Positions 5,292 to 7,273 of a stretch of 7,273 nucleotides of DNA are shown in pieces. The position numbers were made by a program, and so were the translations under genes. The notes beneath the pieces were generated by a model, which saw only the letters and a program-made list of their open reading frames with translations, was not told the DNA's origin and did not search any database. Each line of letters opens with the position of its first letter. The first letter of the stretch is position 1. The stretch comes from Calditrichia bacterium (GTDB lineage: Bacteria; Calditrichota; Calditrichia; RBG-13-44-9; J042), in the NCBI GenBank assembly GCA_030430345.1, contig JAUIFT010000117.1, positions 1 through 7,273 of the forward strand. The letters run 5' to 3'.

Positions 5292-7223
5292 TTGATTAAA
5301 AATGAGACGTTAGAGAATCTAGAAGCCCAATTGGTATCCACGCCAAAAAATACCCGGAAATATGTAGATGTACTCAACGATTTGGCCTGGGAAACCTGGA
5401 GCACCGATCGGGAGCGGGCTGAAGCGCTTACTGAAGAAAGTGCTAAATTGGCCCGGGCGCTAAAGTATGCAAAAGGCATTGCTTATAATCGCTTAAATAA
5501 AGGACTGGCGGTTTGGCCCAAAGATATCGAAGAAGCGCTCCATTTCATCATTGATGCCCAGGAATGGTTCCAACAGAATCAGGAGAAAAAGGGCGACGCC
5601 TATGCAACCAACATTCTGGCCGTGATGTATTGGAATTTCGGGGATTTCCAGAAAGGATTCGAACTGGTCAATCAATCGCTGGGCATCTATAAAGAGATTG
5701 ATGAACCGGAAGGCGAAGCCTGGGCCTACAATATTCTCTCCGGGTTCTATTACGACCGAAAAGAGTATAAAGAAACCCTCGATTATTCCCGCAAGGCTTT
5801 GGCACTTTTCGAGCAAACCGGCAATCCCATCGGAGAGGCACGGGCATTGAATGGTATCGGTAAAGCGTTTCAGTTTATGGGTGATTCCGAAAAGGCTCTG
5901 GAATACCAGGAAAAAAGTACCGCACTGGCCCGAAAGATGGATAATGTGCTCAGTATATCCCGTTCTCTCCATGACATGGGTTTAATCTACCGCAGCATGG
6001 GTGATTATAAAAAAGCACTTACCTATTTTGAAGAAAGCCGGGAACTCCGCGAAAAGCAGAACTACGGCCCGGGGCTTTCCACAACCTTAATCGACATTGG
6101 CTGGACATACTGCATGATGGATCGTCATCCGGAAGCGATTGAGATGTTTAACGAAGGCCTGGAACTTTCCAAGAAGATGAAATCCAAGCAGAAGATCATT
6201 CGGGCCCTGGAAGGCCTTGGCAAGGTACATGAACTGGAAGGACAGTTCGAAGAAGCATTGGAGATGCACAAGGAACTCCATCAAATTTTTAAAGATGCCT
6301 CCCAATCCGATACCGCTGAAAAAATGCAGCGCATTAAAACCGTCTATGAAGTGGAGACTTCGAAAAAAGAAGCGGAAATCTATCGCCTGAAGAATGTGGA
6401 GTTACGGGAAAAGAATGAGCGGCTGGAGGAGACGATCCGTATGCTCAATGCTACCCAGGCACAGTTGGTGCAGTCCGGTAAAATGGTAGCGCTGGGTAAT
6501 CTGGTCGCTGGCATCGCTCATGAAATCAACACTCCGATCGGCACAATCAAAAGCGGTAACGACCTCTCGGAAAAAATTGCTAACCGCTTGCTCAATTCTT
6601 TAAGCATGGAAGAACGGGTAGAAAACATTGAGAAGGAGCTGCAAAAAACCCTATCCATTCTCCAGCAAAGCAGCCAGAACAATGCCGCTGCTGCGGAGCG
6701 GATCATCAAGATTATCCAAAGTTTGAAAAATTTCGCCCGCCTTGATGAAGCGGATTTCCTGAAGACTGACATCCATGAAGGACTGGACAGCACTCTTACC
6801 CTGATCGGCCATGAAATAGGTGGCCGGGTGGATGTGGAACGGAAGTATGGCAAGCTACCGGAAGTTTATGCTTATGCCAATGAACTGAACCAGGTATTTA
6901 TGAATTTATTGCTCAACGCTATCCAGGCGACACCGGAAGGGGGTAAGATTTCAATTCGCACCTTCCGGAATAATGGCAATATCTGCGTCAGCATCACAGA
7001 CACCGGGAAAGGCATTCCGCAAGACAAACTGGCGACACTTTTCGAGCCTGGCTTTACTAAAGACAGCTCCCGGGTAAAGATGCGCACCGGCCTTTACACA
7101 ACTTACAACATCATCAGTAAACATCATGGGGACATTACCGTTGACAGTGAAGTGGGTAAGGGCACAACATTTACGATTCATATTCCCGCAAATCTGAACG
7201 AAGAAAGCATATTGCATAATTAA
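5292..7223 (+). CDS. Cytosolic TPR-repeat sensor histidine kinase
   Basis: The protein has 643 residues. An in-frame stop at 5277-5279 and no early ATG force a TTG start at 5292; the Shine-Dalgarno is weak (GAG near 5282). There is no signal peptide or TM helix, so it is soluble. Residues about 23-340 form eight TPR units; the conserved Ala-type position recurs at 43, 82, 122, 162, 202, 242, 282 and 322. A coiled coil follows (about 352-393), then the dimerisation helix with the phosphoacceptor in GIAHEINTP (His410). The ATPase domain shows an N box (NQVFMNLLLNAIQ, Asn538 and Asn542), G1 box (DTGKGIP, 570-576), F box (FEPGF, 584-588) and the late GKGTTF (622-627). The G2 position reads KMRTGLYTTYNII instead of the usual G-x-G-L-G-L. 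It should autophosphorylate on a signal bound by the TPRs and pass phosphate to a response regulator, none of which is in the window. It is probably co-transcribed with the gene at 7239. Confidence 0.92.
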   Translation: MIKNETLENLEAQLVSTPKNTRKYVDVLNDLAWETWSTDRERAEALTEESAKLARALKYAKGIAYNRLNKGLAVWPKDIEEALHFIIDAQEWFQQNQEKKGDAYATNILAVMYWNFGDFQKGFELVNQSLGIYKEIDEPEGEAWAYNILSGFYYDRKEYKETLDYSRKALALFEQTGNPIGEARALNGIGKAFQFMGDSEKALEYQEKSTALARKMDNVLSISRSLHDMGLIYRSMGDYKKALTYFEESRELREKQNYGPGLSTTLIDIGWTYCMMDRHPEAIEMFNEGLELSKKMKSKQKIIRALEGLGKVHELEGQFEEALEMHKELHQIFKDASQSDTAEKMQRIKTVYEVETSKKEAEIYRLKNVELREKNERLEETIRMLNATQAQLVQSGKMVALGNLVAGIAHEINTPIGTIKSGNDLSEKIANRLLNSLSMEERVENIEKELQKTLSILQQSSQNNAAAAERIIKIIQSLKNFARLDEADFLKTDIHEGLDSTLTLIGHEIGGRVDVERKYGKLPEVYAYANELNQVFMNLLLNAIQATPEGGKISIRTFRNNGNICVSITDTGKGIPQDKLATLFEPGFTKDSSRVKMRTGLYTTYNIISKHHGDITVDSEVGKGTTFTIHIPANLNEESILHN

Positions 7224-7238
7224 GAGAAGGAAAATATC

Positions 7239-7273
7239 ATGGAAGACTTACGCTATCCGTTTGGTAAATTTCA
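7239..7273 (+). CDS. Start of a putative YfiT/BstA-like DinB-family protein (partial)
   Basis: An ATG at 7239 follows AAGGA (7227-7231) with a 7-nt spacer, 15 bp after the kinase stop. Only MEDLRYPFGKF is visible before the window ends. The opening 'L-x-Y-P-x-G-K-F' resembles the N-terminus of YfiT-like putative metal-dependent hydrolases, a DinB-superfamily group that includes bacillithiol S-transferases. The assignment rests on about eleven residues. The gene start itself is well supported. The close spacing suggests an operon with the kinase. Confidence 0.55.
   Translation, partial: MEDLRYPFGKF

Noticed and set aside
5282..5310. Direct repeat GAGACGT at 5282-5288 and 5304-5310 around the kinase start
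   Set aside because: Only seven bases and two copies, easily expected by chance. No link to a known regulator.

Overview
The window looks like a chromosomal segment from a Gram-negative bacterium of the FCB superphylum. Two proteins end in the type A C-terminal sorting domain of the type IX secretion system (T9SS). In the complete one it has the QNYPNPFNP form common in Calditrichaeota, Ignavibacteria, KSB1 and related lineages. Clear Shine-Dalgarno sequences and a TTGACA-type promoter suggest one of these non-Bacteroidetes lineages, but that placement is inference. No mobile element, CRISPR array, tRNA or rRNA is visible.

Left part (1-3254, + strand). The tail of a T9SS cargo protein is followed by a 225-bp gap rich in potential hairpins. 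Next comes a small membrane-anchored or exported protein of unknown function (314-880). 28 bp later lies a large secreted putative zinc metallopeptidase (909-3203): signal peptide, beta-sandwich, HEIGH...GEGWP catalytic region, PPC domain, beta-rich linker and T9SS sorting domain. A strong bidirectional hairpin terminator (3214-3254) separates it from the convergent genes.

Middle part (3278-4989, - strand). This is a two-gene operon with a 4-bp ATGA overlap: a BlaI/MecI/CopY-type repressor, then a BlaR1-like M56 membrane metallopeptidase whose C-terminus is a TonB-type domain rather than a penicillin-binding sensor. A TTGACA/TATTTT promoter and a palindrome of the TACTA-N6-TAGTA type, like known BlaI/MecI operators, sit just upstream. 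Together they suggest autorepression relieved by protease signalling. No beta-lactamase gene lies nearby, so the inducing signal and targets are unknown.

Right part (4990-7273, + strand). A 302-bp AT-rich divergent intergenic region leads to a soluble histidine kinase (5292-7223) built from about eight TPR repeats in near-perfect 40-residue register, a coiled coil, a phosphoacceptor H-box and an ATPase domain with an atypical G2 box. 15 bp downstream starts a gene cut by the window end. Its first residues (MEDLRYPFGKF) resemble the YfiT/BstA DinB-like family.

The overall picture is a surface-secretion region beside two signalling modules, a protease-controlled repressor and a cytosolic TPR kinase, that share a divergent control region. 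I see no wholly new system. The most distinctive points are the complete BlaI/M56-TonB circuit with its readable operator, a possible internal lipoprotein-like start inside the M56 gene, the kinase's degenerate G2 box, and the uncharacterised T9SS metallopeptidase with its small partner.
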